This document shows, one piece after another, positions 27,679-41,541 of a stretch of 64,000 nt of DNA. Position 1 is the stretch's first letter; every line of letters begins with the position of its first letter. The notes under the pieces were generated by a model. The model was not told the DNA's origin. It worked only from the letters and a program-made list of their open reading frames with translations, and ran no database searches. This DNA is from Citrobacter amalonaticus (lineage in GTDB: Bacteria > Pseudomonadota > Gammaproteobacteria > Enterobacterales > Enterobacteriaceae), in contig JARDVN010000001.1 in the NCBI GenBank assembly GCA_028994555.1, positions 992,001 through 1,056,000 of the forward strand, given 5' to 3'. Position numbers and translations under genes: made by a program.

Positions 27679-28779
27679 ATGAAATTTACCGTTGAACGTG
27701 AACATTTATTAAAGCCGCTTCAGCAGGTCAGCGGCCCGCTGGGTGGTCGTCCTACGCTGCCTATTCTTGGCAACCTGTTGTTACAGGTGGCTGACGGTGC
27801 GTTGTCGCTGACGGGTACCGATCTGGAAATGGAAATGGTGGCCCGCGTTGCGTTGATTCAGCCGCATGAGCCTGGCGCCACCACTGTCCCGGCGCGGAAA
27901 TTCTTTGATATCTGCCGTGGCCTGCCGGAAGGGGCGGAAATTGCCGTCCAACTGGAAGGCGATCGCATGCTGGTGCGTTCGGGTCGCAGCCGTTTTTCGC
28001 TGTCCACGCTGCCCGCCGCTGACTTCCCGAATCTGGATGACTGGCAGAGCGAGGTAGAATTCACCCTGCCGCAGGCGACGATGAAGCGTCTGATTGAAGC
28101 CACACAGTTTTCGATGGCCCATCAGGACGTGCGTTACTACTTAAACGGCATGCTGTTTGAGACCGAAGGTGAAGAGTTGCGTACCGTAGCGACCGATGGT
28201 CACCGTCTGGCGGTCTGCTCTATGCCCATCGGTCAGTCGCTGCCCAGTCATTCGGTGATCGTGCCACGTAAAGGCGTGATTGAACTGATGCGTATGCTCG
28301 ATGGCGGCGATAACCCGCTGCGCGTGCAGATTGGCAGCAACAACATTCGCGCACACGTTGGCGACTTTATCTTTACGTCTAAGCTGGTGGACGGTCGTTT
28401 CCCGGATTATCGTCGCGTACTGCCAAAGAATCCGGATAAACATCTGGAAGCCGGCTGCGATATCCTCAAGCAGGCTTTTGCCCGCGCGGCGATCCTGTCG
28501 AACGAGAAATTCCGCGGCGTGCGTCTGTATGTGAGTGAAAATCAGCTCAAAATCACTGCGAACAACCCGGAACAGGAAGAAGCCGAAGAGATTCTGGACG
28601 TCACCTATCCGGGGACTGAAATGGAGATCGGCTTTAACGTCAGCTACGTATTAGATGTCCTGAATGCGCTGAAGTGTGAAAATGTGCGCATCATGCTGAC
28701 CGACTCCGTGTCGAGCGTACAAATTGAAGATGCGGCGTCGCAAAGTGCGGCTTACGTCGTCATGCCAATGCGCTTGTAA
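27679..28779 (+). CDS. dnaN: DNA polymerase III beta sliding clamp
   Basis: Ring-shaped processivity clamp, 366 residues in three repeats of the same fold, ending VVMPMRL, the conserved hydrophobic-pocket tail. Intact. Unlike E. coli, where the dnaN stop overlaps the recF start, 138 bases carrying a palindromic repeat separate it from recF here. Confidence 0.99.
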   Translation: MKFTVEREHLLKPLQQVSGPLGGRPTLPILGNLLLQVADGALSLTGTDLEMEMVARVALIQPHEPGATTVPARKFFDICRGLPEGAEIAVQLEGDRMLVRSGRSRFSLSTLPAADFPNLDDWQSEVEFTLPQATMKRLIEATQFSMAHQDVRYYLNGMLFETEGEELRTVATDGHRLAVCSMPIGQSLPSHSVIVPRKGVIELMRMLDGGDNPLRVQIGSNNIRAHVGDFIFTSKLVDGRFPDYRRVLPKNPDKHLEAGCDILKQAFARAAILSNEKFRGVRLYVSENQLKITANNPEQEEAEEILDVTYPGTEMEIGFNVSYVLDVLNALKCENVRIMLTDSVSSVQIEDAASQSAAYVVMPMRL

Positions 28780-28813
28780 AGAATATCGGGCTATCTTACT
28801 TGTTATTCTGGCT

Positions 28814-28872
28814 CCGGGCAGTGCTCGCAATCCTCACGTACTTCAGTACGCTCCGGTTGCTGTGCGCTGGCC
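28814..28872. repeat. Palindromic intergenic repeat (boxC-like) between dnaN and recF
   Basis: An imperfect palindrome centred on CGTACTTCAGTACG (28837-28850) with flanking arms GTGCTCGCAATCCTCA and CTCCGGTTGCTGTGCGC. This resembles the GC-rich intergenic repeats of enteric bacteria known as boxC; I name that family with moderate confidence. Confidence 0.6.
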
Positions 28873-28917
28873 GTAACCAGGCTAACTGCGACGATTACGC
28901 CCTGGTGATGAGTTGAT

Positions 28918-32437
<3,520 letters not shown>

Positions 32438-32446
32438 TCCCTGTCT

Positions 32447-32528
32447 GTAGGCCGGATAAGGCGGTTTTACGCCGCCATCCGGCAAGATCCAGCGTTATGC
32501 CTGATGGCGTGTTGCTTATCAGGCCTGC
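32447..32528. repeat. REP (BIME) pair after gyrB
   Basis: GTAGGCCGGATAAGGCGG..CCGCCATCCGGCA followed by TGCCTGATGGCG..CTTATCAGGCC. Confidence 0.88.
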
Positions 32529-32541
32529 AATTGATCGTCAA

Positions 32542-32562
32542 AAGGGGAATCGTGATTCCCCT
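32542..32562 (+). terminator. Hairpin between gyrB and yidA
   Basis: AAGGGGAATC / GATTCCCCTT stem; the following tract (CTTATCCCCCTTTT) is only weakly T-rich, so terminator strength is uncertain. Confidence 0.5.
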
Positions 32563-32641
32563 TCTTATCCCCCTTTTCGCTGCTGTTTTTTGAGCGGAAT
32601 CGCGTTAGCATGAGTCAGGACTCATTTAATGCGGGGAATTC

Positions 32642-33454
32642 ATGGCTATCAAACTCATTGCTATCGATATGGATGGCACCCTTCTGCTGCCCGATCACAC
32701 CATTTCACCAGCGGTTAAACGTGCAATTGCCGCAGCCCGTGAAAAAGGGGTAAACGTGGTACTGACCACCGGTCGTCCGTATGCGGGTGTACACAGCTAT
32801 CTGAAAGAGCTGCACATGGAACAGCCCGGCGACTACTGCATCACCTATAACGGTGCGTTGGTACAGAAGGCAGGCGATGGTAGTACTGTCGCACAAACCG
32901 CGCTGAGCTATGACGACTATCGCTACCTGGAAAAACTCTCCCGCGAGGTCGGCTCGCACTTCCACGCGCTGGACCGTACCACGCTGTATACCGCTAACCG
33001 TGATATCAGCTACTACACCGTACATGAATCCTATGTCGCGACCATTCCTCTGGTGTTCTGCGAAGCGGAAAAAATGGATCCGCAAACCCAGTTCCTGAAA
33101 GTGATGATGATTGATGAGCCGGCGATCCTCGATCAGGCCATTTCCCGTATTCCGGCAGAAGTAAAAGAGAAGTATACCGTGCTGAAAAGTGCGCCGTACT
33201 TCCTCGAAATCCTTGATAAACGTGTCAATAAAGGCACTGGAGTGAAATCACTGGCTGATGCGCTGGGTATCAAGCCGGAAGAGATTATGGCGATTGGCGA
33301 TCAGGAAAATGACATTGCGATGATCGAGTACGCCGGTCTTGGCGTGGCGATGGATAACGCCATTCCTTCCGTGAAAGAGATCGCCAATTTTGTGACTAAA
33401 TCTAATCTGGAAGATGGCGTCGCGTATGCTATTGAGCAGCACGTTCTGAAGTGA
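32642..33454 (+). CDS. yidA: HAD-family sugar phosphatase YidA
   Basis: Cof-type phosphatase of 270 residues; the E. coli orthologue dephosphorylates several sugar phosphates. Motif I is DMDGTLL near residue 9, motif II VVLTTGRPYAG near 43, and the Mg-binding motif IV GDQENDIAMIEYAG near 219. The C2 cap lies in the middle. Start ATG at 32642 follows GGGGAATTC. Confidence 0.96.
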   Translation: MAIKLIAIDMDGTLLLPDHTISPAVKRAIAAAREKGVNVVLTTGRPYAGVHSYLKELHMEQPGDYCITYNGALVQKAGDGSTVAQTALSYDDYRYLEKLSREVGSHFHALDRTTLYTANRDISYYTVHESYVATIPLVFCEAEKMDPQTQFLKVMMIDEPAILDQAISRIPAEVKEKYTVLKSAPYFLEILDKRVNKGTGVKSLADALGIKPEEIMAIGDQENDIAMIEYAGLGVAMDNAIPSVKEIANFVTKSNLEDGVAYAIEQHVLK

Positions 33455-33475
33455 TTCCTCTGGATGGTTTGCCAT

Positions 33476-33501
33476 GACCCGCGTTGATCGCGGGTTTTTT
33501 T
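33476..33501 (+). terminator. Terminator after yidA
   Basis: GACCCGCG-TTGAT-CGCGGGTT hairpin with seven T. Confidence 0.88.
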
Positions 33502-33561
33502 ATCCCCGCAGTTTACGCCTCATAACATTTTCATTACCGATTGTCGTTTTTGTGATCTAAA

Positions 33562-33636
33562 TTGTAGTACAACATGTTTGTGTTGTACTACATTACTCGC
33601 ATGGCAACGGCGAATGACATCACGTTAGTACTACAA
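33562..33636. promoter_or_regulatory. Likely DgoR operators
   Basis: Three copies of the palindrome TTGTAGTACAA occur before dgoR: 33562-33572 (perfect), 33583-33592 (TTGTACTACA) and 33626-33636 (TAGTACTACAA). The pattern agrees with the inverted-repeat type bound by DgoR and other FadR-type GntR repressors; assignment to DgoR is by position. Confidence 0.7.
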
Positions 33637-33701
33637 AAGTGAAGCGAATTTCAGCGATGACGGTAAAGTAGAGATGGGCATACCGAGCATAAGGACTCTC
33701 C

Positions 33702-34391
33702 ATGACTCTCAATAAAACCGATCGCATCGTGATTACGCTGGGCAAGCAGATTGTCAGCGGCAAATACGTACCGGGAGCGGCGCTCCCTGCGGAAGCGGAG
33801 CTGTGTGAGGAATTTGAAACCTCACGAAACATTATTCGCGAAGTCTTCCGCTCGCTGATGGCAAAGCGGCTGATTGAAATGAAACGGTATCGCGGCGCTT
33901 TTGTCACATCGAGGAATCAATGGAATTACCTCGATACCGACGTACTGCAATGGGTACTGGAAAACGACTACGACCCGCGACTCATCAGCGCGATGAGCGA
34001 AGTCCGAAACCTGGTGGAACCCGCTATTGCACGCTGGGCCGCGGAACGCGCGACCTCCAGTGATTTGGCGGAAATTGAGTCGGCGCTCAATGACATGATC
34101 GCCAACAACCAGGACCGGGATGCCTTTAATGAAGCGGACATTCGCTATCACGAGGCGGTATTGCAGTCAGTGCATAACCCGGTTTTACAACAGCTTAGCG
34201 TGGCGATTACCTCGCTTCAGCGGGCGGTATTTGAACGGACCTGGATGGGCGATGAAGCCAACATGCCAAAAACGCTCCAGGAACATAAGGCGCTATTCGA
34301 TGCGATACGTCATCAGGATAGCAATGCGGCAGAGCAGGCGGCGCTGAACATGATCGCCAGCTCGACACGAAGGTTGAAGGAAATCACATGA
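33702..34391 (+). CDS. dgoR: GntR/FadR-family repressor of galactonate genes
   Basis: Repressor of the dgo operon that responds to galactonate or its products. It has 229 residues. The N-terminal winged helix spans about residues 10-75 (LPAEAELCEEFETSRNIIREVFRSL); the all-helical FCD ligand domain follows, with metal-binding Asp/His positions in ADIRYHEAVLQSVHNP. First gene of the operon; its stop overlaps the dgoK start by four bases. Confidence 0.96.
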   Translation: MTLNKTDRIVITLGKQIVSGKYVPGAALPAEAELCEEFETSRNIIREVFRSLMAKRLIEMKRYRGAFVTSRNQWNYLDTDVLQWVLENDYDPRLISAMSEVRNLVEPAIARWAAERATSSDLAEIESALNDMIANNQDRDAFNEADIRYHEAVLQSVHNPVLQQLSVAITSLQRAVFERTWMGDEANMPKTLQEHKALFDAIRHQDSNAAEQAALNMIASSTRRLKEIT

Positions 34392-35267
34392 CAGCTCGCT
34401 ACATCGCTATTGACTGGGGATCGACCAATTTGCGTGCCTGGCTTTATCAGGGCGACAAATGCCTGGAAAGCAGGCAATCAGAAGCAGGGGTTACGCGTCT
34501 GAACGGTAAATCCCCCCGAGGCGGTGTTAGCAGAAGTCACACAAAACTGGCGCGACAACGCCACACCGGTGGTCATGGCGGGAATGGTCGGAAGCAACGT
34601 GGGCTGGAAGGTTGCGCCTTATCTGCCGGTTCCTGCCCATTTCTCTGCTATTGGCGAGCAGTTAACGTCCGTTAGCGACAATGTCTGGATTATCCCAGGC
34701 TTGTGTGTTTCGCGCGACGATAACCACAACGTGATGCGCGGCGAAGAGACACAGCTACTCGGCGCACGCACGCTTTCTCCTTCTTCTGTTTATGTCATGC
34801 CGGGGACGCATTGCAAATGGGTGCAGGCTGACGCGCAGCAAATCCACGATTTTCGCACCGTGATGACCGGCGAGTTGCACCATTTGCTACTGCAACATTC
34901 GCTGGTGGGCGCCGGTTTACCGGAACAGCAAGCCTCTTCAGACGCCTTTGCCGCCGGGCTTGATCGGGGTATCCACTCCCCTGCCGTTTTGCCGCAACTG
35001 TTTGAGGTTCGCGCCTCGCACGTGCTGGGACATCTTCCACGCGAGCAGGTCAGCGAATTTCTCTCCGGTCTGTTGATTGGCGCAGAAGTCGCCAGCATGT
35101 GCGAACAATTCGCCGGTTCGCAGTCCATTACTCTCGTCGCCGGGGCATCGCTGACATCACGCTATCAGCAGGCGTTCCACGCCATGGGGCGTGACGTTTC
35201 CGCGGTTCCCGGCGATACGGCATTTCAGGCAGGAATAAGGAGCATCGCTCATGCAGTGGCAAACTGA
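34388..35267 (+). CDS. dgoK: 2-dehydro-3-deoxygalactonokinase, one frameshift
   Basis: Phosphorylates 2-keto-3-deoxygalactonate at O6, second step of the De Ley-Doudoroff galactonate route. The N-terminal phosphate loop IDWGSTNLRAWL is near residue 8. Six C at 34512-34517, with five expected, break the frame after RLNGKSP; five gives KSPEAVLAEVTQNWRD. Correction yields 292 residues as in E. coli. Overlaps dgoA by 17 bases. Confidence 0.95.
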
Positions 35268-35869
35268 TCTTCCCCTTATCGCGATTTTGCGCGGCATTAC
35301 CCCCGATGAGGCGCTCGCACACGTTGGCGCGGTGATCGACGCCGGATTTAACGCAGTGGAGATCCCGCTTAACTCCCCCCGAGTGGGAAAAGAGCATTCC
35401 GGCGGTGGTGGATGCGTTTGGTGATAAAGCGCTGATCGGTGCCGGGACGGTATTACAACCGGAGCAGGTGGATCGCCTGGCGAAAATGGGCTGTCGGCTC
35501 ATTGTGACGCCAAATATCAATGCAGAGGTCATTCGCCGTGCGGTGGGTTACGGCATGACGGTCTGTCCGGGATGCGCCACCGCCACAGAAGCCTTTACGG
35601 CTCTCGATGCAGGCGCGCAGGCGCTGAAAATTTTCCCGTCATCGGCCTTTGGACCGGATTACATCAAAGCGCTGAAAGCGGTATTACCCGCCAGCGTGCC
35701 GGTCTTCGCCGTGGGCGGCGTCACGCCAGACAATCTGGCGCAATGGATGAAAGCCGGGTGTGTGGGCGCGGGACTGGGCAGCGATCTCTATCGCGCCGGG
35801 CAGCCCGTCGCGCGCACTGCCCAGCAGGCGGCAGCATTTGTTAAGGCATATCGAGAGGCAGTGAAATGA
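35251..35869 (+). CDS. dgoA: 2-dehydro-3-deoxy-6-phosphogalactonate aldolase, one frameshift
   Basis: Class I aldolase that gives pyruvate and glyceraldehyde-3-phosphate. It starts [20 protein letters not shown]; the Schiff-base lysine is in [18 protein letters not shown] near residue 126. Six C at 35375-35380 where five are expected; five restores [19 protein letters not shown]. Corrected length 205 residues, the E. coli value. Overlaps dgoD by four bases, so translation is coupled along the operon. Confidence 0.95.
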
Positions 35870-37014
35870 AAATAACCAAACTCACCACGTACCGTTTACC
35901 TCCGCGTTGGATGTTCCTGAAAATTGAAACCGACGAAGGTGTTGTTGGCTGGGGCGAGCCGGTGATTGAAGGCCGTGCGCGTACCGTCGAAGCGGCGGTA
36001 CATGAACTGGGCGATTACCTGATTGGTCAGGACCCGGCGCGTATTAACGACCTGTGGCAGGTGATGTACCGCGCAGGTTTCTACCGCGGCGGCCCGATAC
36101 TGATGAGCGCTATCGCCGGTATCGACCAGGCGCTGTGGGATATCAAAGGCAAAGTGCTGAATGCCCCGGTCTGGCAACTGATGGGCGGCCTGGTGCGCGA
36201 TAAAATCAAAGCCTACAGCTGGGTTGGCGGCGATCGTCCTGCGGAAGTGATCGACGGCATTAAACAGCTGCGCAACATTGGTTTTGACACCTTCAAGCTC
36301 AACGGCTGCGAAGAGATGGGCGTGATTGATAATTCACTAGCGGTCGATCGCGCGGTCAATACCGTCGCGCAAATCCGTGAAGCTTTCGGTAACGAGATTG
36401 AGTTTGGTCTGGATTTCCACGGACGCGTCAGCGCGCCGATGGCGAAAGTGTTAATCAAAGAGCTGGAGCCGTATCGTCCGCTGTTTATTGAAGAGCCGGT
36501 GCTGGCCGAACAGGCGGAGTACTACCCGAAACTGGCTGAACAAACGCATATTCCGATCGCGGCGGGTGAACGTATGTTCTCGCGCTTCGAGTTTAAACGG
36601 GTACTGGAAGCGGGTGGGCTGGCGATTCTGCAGCCGGATCTTTCCCATGCGGGCGGCATCACCGAATGCTACAAAATTGCCGCGATGGCGGAGGCCTACG
36701 ACGTGGCGCTGGCCCCGCACTGCCCATTGGGACCGATCGCGCTGGCGGCCTGTCTGCACGTCGATTTTGTTTCACGCAACGCCGTGTTCCAGGAACAGAG
36801 CATGGGGATTCACTATAACAAGGGCGCGGAACTGCTCGACTTTGTGAAAAATAAAGAAGACTTCAACATGGAAGGCGGGTTCTTCAAACCGTTAACGAAG
36901 CCGGGCCTTGGCGTGGATATTGATGAAGCCAAAGTCATTGAGCTAAGTAAAAATGCGCCGGACTGGCGTAATCCGCTGTGGCGTCATGAAGACGGTAGTG
37001 TAGCGGAGTGGTAA
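35866..37014 (+). CDS. dgoD: D-galactonate dehydratase
   Basis: Enolase-superfamily enzyme converting D-galactonate to 2-keto-3-deoxygalactonate. It has 382 residues. Metal ligands lie in GLDFHGRVS (Asp near 183, with the catalytic His near 185), IEEPV (Glu near 209) and AAGERMFSR (Glu near 235); the catalytic base His is in [13 protein letters not shown] near 285. First chemical step of the pathway although it is the fourth gene. Confidence 0.97.
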   Translation: MKITKLTTYRLPPRWMFLKIETDEGVVGWGEPVIEGRARTVEAAVHELGDYLIGQDPARINDLWQVMYRAGFYRGGPILMSAIAGIDQALWDIKGKVLNAPVWQLMGGLVRDKIKAYSWVGGDRPAEVIDGIKQLRNIGFDTFKLNGCEEMGVIDNSLAVDRAVNTVAQIREAFGNEIEFGLDFHGRVSAPMAKVLIKELEPYRPLFIEEPVLAEQAEYYPKLAEQTHIPIAAGERMFSRFEFKRVLEAGGLAILQPDLSHAGGITECYKIAAMAEAYDVALAPHCPLGPIALAACLHVDFVSRNAVFQEQSMGIHYNKGAELLDFVKNKEDFNMEGGFFKPLTKPGLGVDIDEAKVIELSKNAPDWRNPLWRHEDGSVAEW

Positions 37015-37017
37015 TTC

Positions 37018-37084
37018 GCCGGATGGCGCTACGCTTATCCGGCCTACTCTCCCGTAGGCCCGGTAAGCGCAGCGTCACCGGGCA
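37018..37084. repeat. REP (BIME) pair between dgoD and dgoT
   Basis: GCCGGATGGCGCTACGCTTATCC and GTAGGCCCGGTAAGCGCAGCG..CCGGGCA. Confidence 0.88.
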
Positions 37085-37174
37085 TTAAATTCAACAATAA
37101 AAAAACACACCCTCTGTAAATTACCGGGCATGGTGAGCGGCTTCGCTATGCCCAAAATCTGGGGACAGATTGCG

Positions 37175-38467
37175 ATGGATATTCCAGTTAGTGCTGCAAA
37201 AACCGGGCGTCGTCGTTACCTGACGCTGATTATGATCTTTATTACCGTGGTTATCTGTTATGTCGACCGCGCCAACCTTGCGGTGGCGTCGGCGCATATT
37301 CAGGAAGAGTTTGGTATTACGAAAGCGGAAATGGGCTATGTCTTCTCGGCTTTTGCCTGGTTGTATACCCTATGCCAGATCCCGGGCGGCTGGTTCCTTG
37401 ACCGCGTCGGTTCCCGTCTGACCTACTTTATCGCGATATTTGGCTGGTCAGTGGCAACCCTCTTCCAGGGCTTCGCCACCGGGTTGATGTCGTTAATTGG
37501 CCTGCGTGCCATTACCGGGATCTTCGAAGCTCCGGCGTTCCCCACCAACAACCGCATGGTGACGAGCTGGTTCCCCGAGCACGAACGTGCCTCCGCCGTC
37601 GGTTTTTATACCTCCGGACAGTTTGTCGGCCTGGCGTTCCTGACCCCGCTGTTGATCTGGATCCAGGAGATGCTGAGCTGGCACTGGGTGTTCATTGTCA
37701 CCGGAGGGATCGGCATTATCTGGTCGCTGGTCTGGTTTAAGGTCTATCAGCCACCGCGTCTGACCAAAAGCATCACCAAAGCAGAGTTGGACTATATTCG
37801 TGACGGCGGCGGTCTGGTGGATGGCGATGCACCCGTTAAGAAAGAGGCGCGTCAGCCGCTGACCAAAGCGGACTGGAAACTGGTGTTCCACCGTAAGCTG
37901 GTGGGCGTTTATCTGGGCCAGTTTGCCGTCACCTCGACGCTGTGGTTCTTCCTGACGTGGTTCCCGAACTACCTGACGCAGGAAAAAGGGATTACCGCGC
38001 TGAAGGCGGGCTTTATGACCACTGTGCCGTTCCTCGCGGCGTTCTTTGGCGTACTGCTTTCCGGATGGCTGGCGGATAAGCTGGTGAAAAAAGGCTTCTC
38101 GCTGGGCGTGGCGCGTAAAACGCCGATTATCTGTGGTCTGTTAATCTCCACCTGCATAATGGGTGCAAACTACACCAACGATCCGGTGTGGATTATGACT
38201 CTGATGGCGGTGGCGTTCTTCGGGAATGGGTTTGCCTCTATCACCTGGTCGCTGGTCTCTTCGCTGGCGCCGATGCGCCTTATCGGCCTGACCGGCGGCG
38301 TGTTTAACTTTGTCGGTGGGCTAGGCGGGATTACGGTTCCGCTGGTGATTGGCTACCTTGCGCAGGACTATGGCTTTGGTCCCGCGCTGGTTTATATCTC
38401 AGCCGTTGCCCTGATTGGCGCGCTCTCTTACATCCTGCTGGTGGGTGATGTAAAACGCGTAGGTTAA
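37175..38467 (+). CDS. dgoT: D-galactonate:proton symporter
   Basis: Imports D-galactonate; MFS anion:cation symporter family. It has 430 residues and twelve helices from the ATG at 37175 ([18 protein letters not shown]). The family motif DRVGSR in loop 2-3 is near residue 75, and [15 protein letters not shown] in helix 1 carries the substrate-binding Arg. The frame is open 15 codons upstream, but that part shows no family similarity. Ends four bases into the convergent cbrA. Confidence 0.97.
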   Translation: MDIPVSAAKTGRRRYLTLIMIFITVVICYVDRANLAVASAHIQEEFGITKAEMGYVFSAFAWLYTLCQIPGGWFLDRVGSRLTYFIAIFGWSVATLFQGFATGLMSLIGLRAITGIFEAPAFPTNNRMVTSWFPEHERASAVGFYTSGQFVGLAFLTPLLIWIQEMLSWHWVFIVTGGIGIIWSLVWFKVYQPPRLTKSITKAELDYIRDGGGLVDGDAPVKKEARQPLTKADWKLVFHRKLVGVYLGQFAVTSTLWFFLTWFPNYLTQEKGITALKAGFMTTVPFLAAFFGVLLSGWLADKLVKKGFSLGVARKTPIICGLLISTCIMGANYTNDPVWIMTLMAVAFFGNGFASITWSLVSSLAPMRLIGLTGGVFNFVGGLGGITVPLVIGYLAQDYGFGPALVYISAVALIGALSYILLVGDVKRVG

Positions 38468-39570
38468 GAGTCCTTTACCAGCCCGCCAGACGTTGTGGCG
38501 GGCTGGTCATCCTGGCTCTGCGGGATATGCGCGATGCCGCTTCGCATAATCGCGCTTCTCAGGACGGGCGAAGTCAAACAACGACTTTTCAGGATTTTGC
38601 CATACAGTTTAACGCGCAGTTTGCGAGTCGCTTTCCGGTAAACGTGGTTCTTCTCCGGCGCATCCGTCATCAGTACTGATGTGAGGATCTCCGCGCTATC
38701 CAGGGCGTAGCTAATTCCCTCCAGTGAACTGGCGCTGATAAACCCGGCGGCCTCGCCAATCAGAAATGCGTTATCTTCACCGCAGACGAAATCTGCCCGG
38801 CGTGACGGAAAAAGCACGGTACATTTCTCGCTTTTCACCGGTTCGCCGAAGCGGAACTGAAACGCCGTCATTTTCTCTTTAAGCGCGTCAAAGCGTGCCT
38901 GGCCGTCTTTCATGGGATAAGCGCCGCCAAAGATAAAATAGCCGTCTTTGCTGATGCTCCAGGAGTAACAGTCCGTCACGGCGTTATCGAAAATGCAGGA
39001 ATAAAACGGGACCGGATGACTTTCTGCGAACCATTGCTGGATGGCGACATATTTGCGAATCTGATGTTCCGGATAGAGATGGCGACGTACCAGCGAGTTT
39101 GCTCCGTCGGCCCCCACCAGATAGCGGGCGGTAATCTGTTGTTCCCAACCGTCGGCGCGAAAAATGACGTGCCACTTCCCCTCTTCTCGCCAGATTTTTC
39201 GACACAGGCTGTCGTGGTACACCAGTACCTCATCCGGGATCAGCGATTTCATCCATAAATCAAAGGCATGACGGTTGATGTTGATATAGCTGCGCTGGTA
39301 ATTGCGCGTCAGTGAGGTGTCAACATCCACCGTTTTAACGCTGAAAATTTGCGGGTTGGCGATCACGTCCACCGGCAGCGTAATTCCGTCGCGAATAAAC
39401 GAACGCTGTGCATCCGGTGCCAGTAAACCGCCGCAGGGTTTGGTGAAACCTTCATTGCCGCACTGCCGTTTTTTATCCAGCGCAAGCACCCGCATCCTGC
39501 CGCTCAGTTTACGCGCCAGCGTTGCGCCAGCCGGGCCAAGACCGATAATCGCCACATCAAAATGTTCCAT
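38464..39570 (-). CDS. cbrA: FAD-dependent oxidoreductase CbrA
   Basis: Geranylgeranyl-reductase-like flavoprotein of 368 residues; a CreBC-regulated gene in E. coli linked to colicin tolerance. The FAD Rossmann motif [17 protein letters not shown] starts at residue 6; the second FAD motif is [20 protein letters not shown] near 270 and [16 protein letters not shown] near 148. The substrate is not known to me. Convergent with dgoT and divergent from yidR; a CreB tag lies upstream. Confidence 0.93.
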   Translation of the reverse strand: MEHFDVAIIGLGPAGATLARKLSGRMRVLALDKKRQCGNEGFTKPCGGLLAPDAQRSFIRDGITLPVDVIANPQIFSVKTVDVDTSLTRNYQRSYININRHAFDLWMKSLIPDEVLVYHDSLCRKIWREEGKWHVIFRADGWEQQITARYLVGADGANSLVRRHLYPEHQIRKYVAIQQWFAESHPVPFYSCIFDNAVTDCYSWSISKDGYFIFGGAYPMKDGQARFDALKEKMTAFQFRFGEPVKSEKCTVLFPSRRADFVCGEDNAFLIGEAAGFISASSLEGISYALDSAEILTSVLMTDAPEKNHVYRKATRKLRVKLYGKILKSRCLTSPVLRSAIMRSGIAHIPQSQDDQPATTSGGLVKDS

Positions 39571-39616
39571 CTCTTTGTCCGCAAAAGTGAAGATGGCACT
39601 ACGCTAAAGCCTGAAA

Positions 39617-39632
39617 GTGAAGTCCTTGTGAA
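39617..39632 (-). promoter_or_regulatory. CreB-binding tag upstream of cbrA
   Basis: On the minus strand TTCAC-AAGGAC-TTCAC, an exact match to the cre tag TTCAC-N6-TTCAC, 46 bases before the cbrA start. Confidence 0.85.
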
Positions 39633-39669
39633 GTATGATTGATGAAATTGTCCCTGACCTGAGCCACCT

Positions 39670-40898
39670 ATGAAGCAAATCACCTTTACGCCGCGTCATC
39701 ATCAGCTTACCAATACCCGGACCTGGACACCGGACAGTCACTGGCTGGTGTTTGACGTTCGTCCGTCAGGGGCATCTTTCACCGGCGAAACCATTGAACG
39801 GGTGAATATCCATACTGGTGAGCTGGAGGTGATTTATCACGCATCGCAGGGGGGCGCATGTCGGGGTGGTGACCGTTCATCCACAGGCGGAAAAATACGT
39901 ATTTATTCATGGGCCTGAAAATCCGGATGCGACGTGGCAATACGATTTTCATCATCGTCGCGGCGTGATTGCCGAACAGGGGAAAGTGACGAATCTGGAC
40001 GCGATGGATATCACTTCACCTTACACGCCAGGCGCACTGCGTGGCGGCAGCCATGTCCATGTTTTCAGCCCGAATGGCGAGTTTGTGAGTTTTACTTACA
40101 ACGACCATGTGATGCATGAACGCGATCTGGCGCAGGATTTGCGCAATGTGGGTGTGGCGGTGCCTTACGGGCCGGTGACGGTAACCGCGCAGCATCCACG
40201 AGAATACAGCGGCAGCCACTGGTGCGTGCTGGTTAGCCAGACGACGCCCAAACCCACGCCAGGTAGCGATGAAATATCTCGCGCTTATGAAGAGGGCTGG
40301 GTGGGAAATTATGCGCTGGCGTTTATCGGCGACACGCTGTCGGAAAACGGCGAGAAAGTGCCTGAACTGTTTCTGGTTGAACTCCCGCAGGATGAAGCAG
40401 GCTGGAAAACGCCAGGAGATGCCCCTCTCGAAGGTACGGATTCCACGCTCCCCGCGCCGCCGCGGGGTGTTGTTCAGCGCCGTCTGACATTTACCCATGC
40501 TCGTCGCTTTCCCGGGCTGGCAACGGTTCCGCGTCACTGGGTGCGCAGTAATCCGCAGGCGACAGAGATTGCTTTCCTGATGCGCGATGAGGTGGGTGTC
40601 GTGCAGCTGTGGCTAATTTCGCCACAGGGCGGGGCTCCCCGGCAGTTGACCCGTCACGCCACGGGAATACAGTCTGCGTTTAACTGGCATCCGTCAGGGA
40701 AATGGCTGGGATTTGTGCTGGATCACCGCATTGCCTGTTGCGATGCGCGTACCGGAGATATCACCTTTTTTAACACAGAATCACGGCACCCCGCCCTCTG
40801 CGGATGCTGTGGTTTTCTCCCCTGATGGTCGGTTTGTGGCGTGGATGGAAGAAGTAGACGGTTTCCGTCAGTTGTGGATGACAGAAACCGGGTGGTAA
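39670..40898 (+). CDS. yidR: YidR, beta-propeller-like protein, two frameshifts
   Basis: Cytosolic protein of unknown role; repeated TolB/WD-type strands (WTPDSHWLVFDVRPSG, HVFSPNGEFVSFTYNDH, FNWHPSGKWLGFVLD, VVFSPDGRFVAWMEE) suggest a beta propeller. Six G at 39849-39854 (five gives SQGAHVGVVTVHPQ) and six T at 40766-40771 (five gives ITFLTQNHGTPPSADA) break the frame. Corrected length 408 residues against 415 in E. coli. Its stop abuts the corrected yidQ stop. Confidence 0.9.
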
Positions 40899-41232
40899 TC
40901 AGGGGGGCTGACATTTTTGCAGGAGGGATCACGGAGTTGGTTATCTGTGTTCTCTCCTCGCTTCTTTCGACCCGCGATCTGACAGAATTGTCTTTGCGGA
41001 ACAGATCCCACGGTAACAGGATCGTGTCCATTACTGCGGTAAAGGGCATATCCAGTATGGCCAGCGATTTGGTCCCCCAGTTTGTCTCATCGTCACCTAT
41101 CATCGTGGCGCTGGCACGGGTGCCAGGATAAGTTCCCTCTTTACCACCGGTATGTGACATTACGCTGGAGCAACCACTCAGTAAAACCATCCCACTGCAC
41201 ATCATCAGCGTTAACAACACATTTCTTATCAT
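40899..41232 (-). CDS. yidQ: YidQ lipoprotein, stop codon lost to one extra base
   Basis: Small envelope lipoprotein of unknown function (DUF1375-type). The lipobox LLSGC places the lipidated Cys at residue 21, after a hydrophobic signal. As written the frame runs 59 codons too far, antisense to yidR. Six G (plus strand) at 40902-40907 instead of five: with five, the end reads PPAKMSAP and stops at 40899-40901, giving exactly 110 residues as in E. coli. Confidence 0.92.
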
Positions 41233-41406
41233 GATTTATTCATCTGTTGATCATCGGTGTTTGCATGATGAGTTATAGCGATCCCTTGCCAGAAATAACA
41301 TCCTCATCACGTCGCACTGTGGCGGTTATCGCACTTTAACGTTTAGTGCTATCCCACCCAGTCTATGCAATAGACAGCAAACTGCAAAAAAAGTCAGCCT
41401 GGACTG

Positions 41407-41434
41407 CTTGAAAAGTTCGTAAACAGACCCATTT
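41407..41434 (+). promoter_or_regulatory. Sigma-32 heat-shock promoter of ibpAB
   Basis: CTTGAAA at 41407-41413 and CCCATTT at 41428-41434 with a 14-base spacer, a full match to the RpoH consensus. Confidence 0.9.
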
Positions 41435-41441
41435 TGATGAT

Positions 41442-41541
41442 GTAGACGAATGAAGAGCACGCCTGATGGGTGTTCTGGCTACCGGACCTGTCCATGATGG
41501 AAGGTCATTTATCTTCTCGCTGATTTCAGGAGCTATTGATT
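41442..41541 (+). promoter_or_regulatory. ibpA 5' leader, probable ROSE-type RNA thermometer
   Basis: About 100 bases of leader precede ibpA. Stem sequences such as CACGCCTGATGGGTGTTC and GACCTGTCCATGATGGAAGGTC can pair, and the ribosome site (TTTCAGGAGC) follows pairing partners in the last stem. The E. coli ibpA leader is a known thermometer; the same here is inferred from position and hairpins. Confidence 0.7.

Noticed and set aside
40723..40898. Long C-terminal extension of YidQ as a real antisense-coded domain
   Set aside because: It appears only through a one-base run extension and has no family counterpart.
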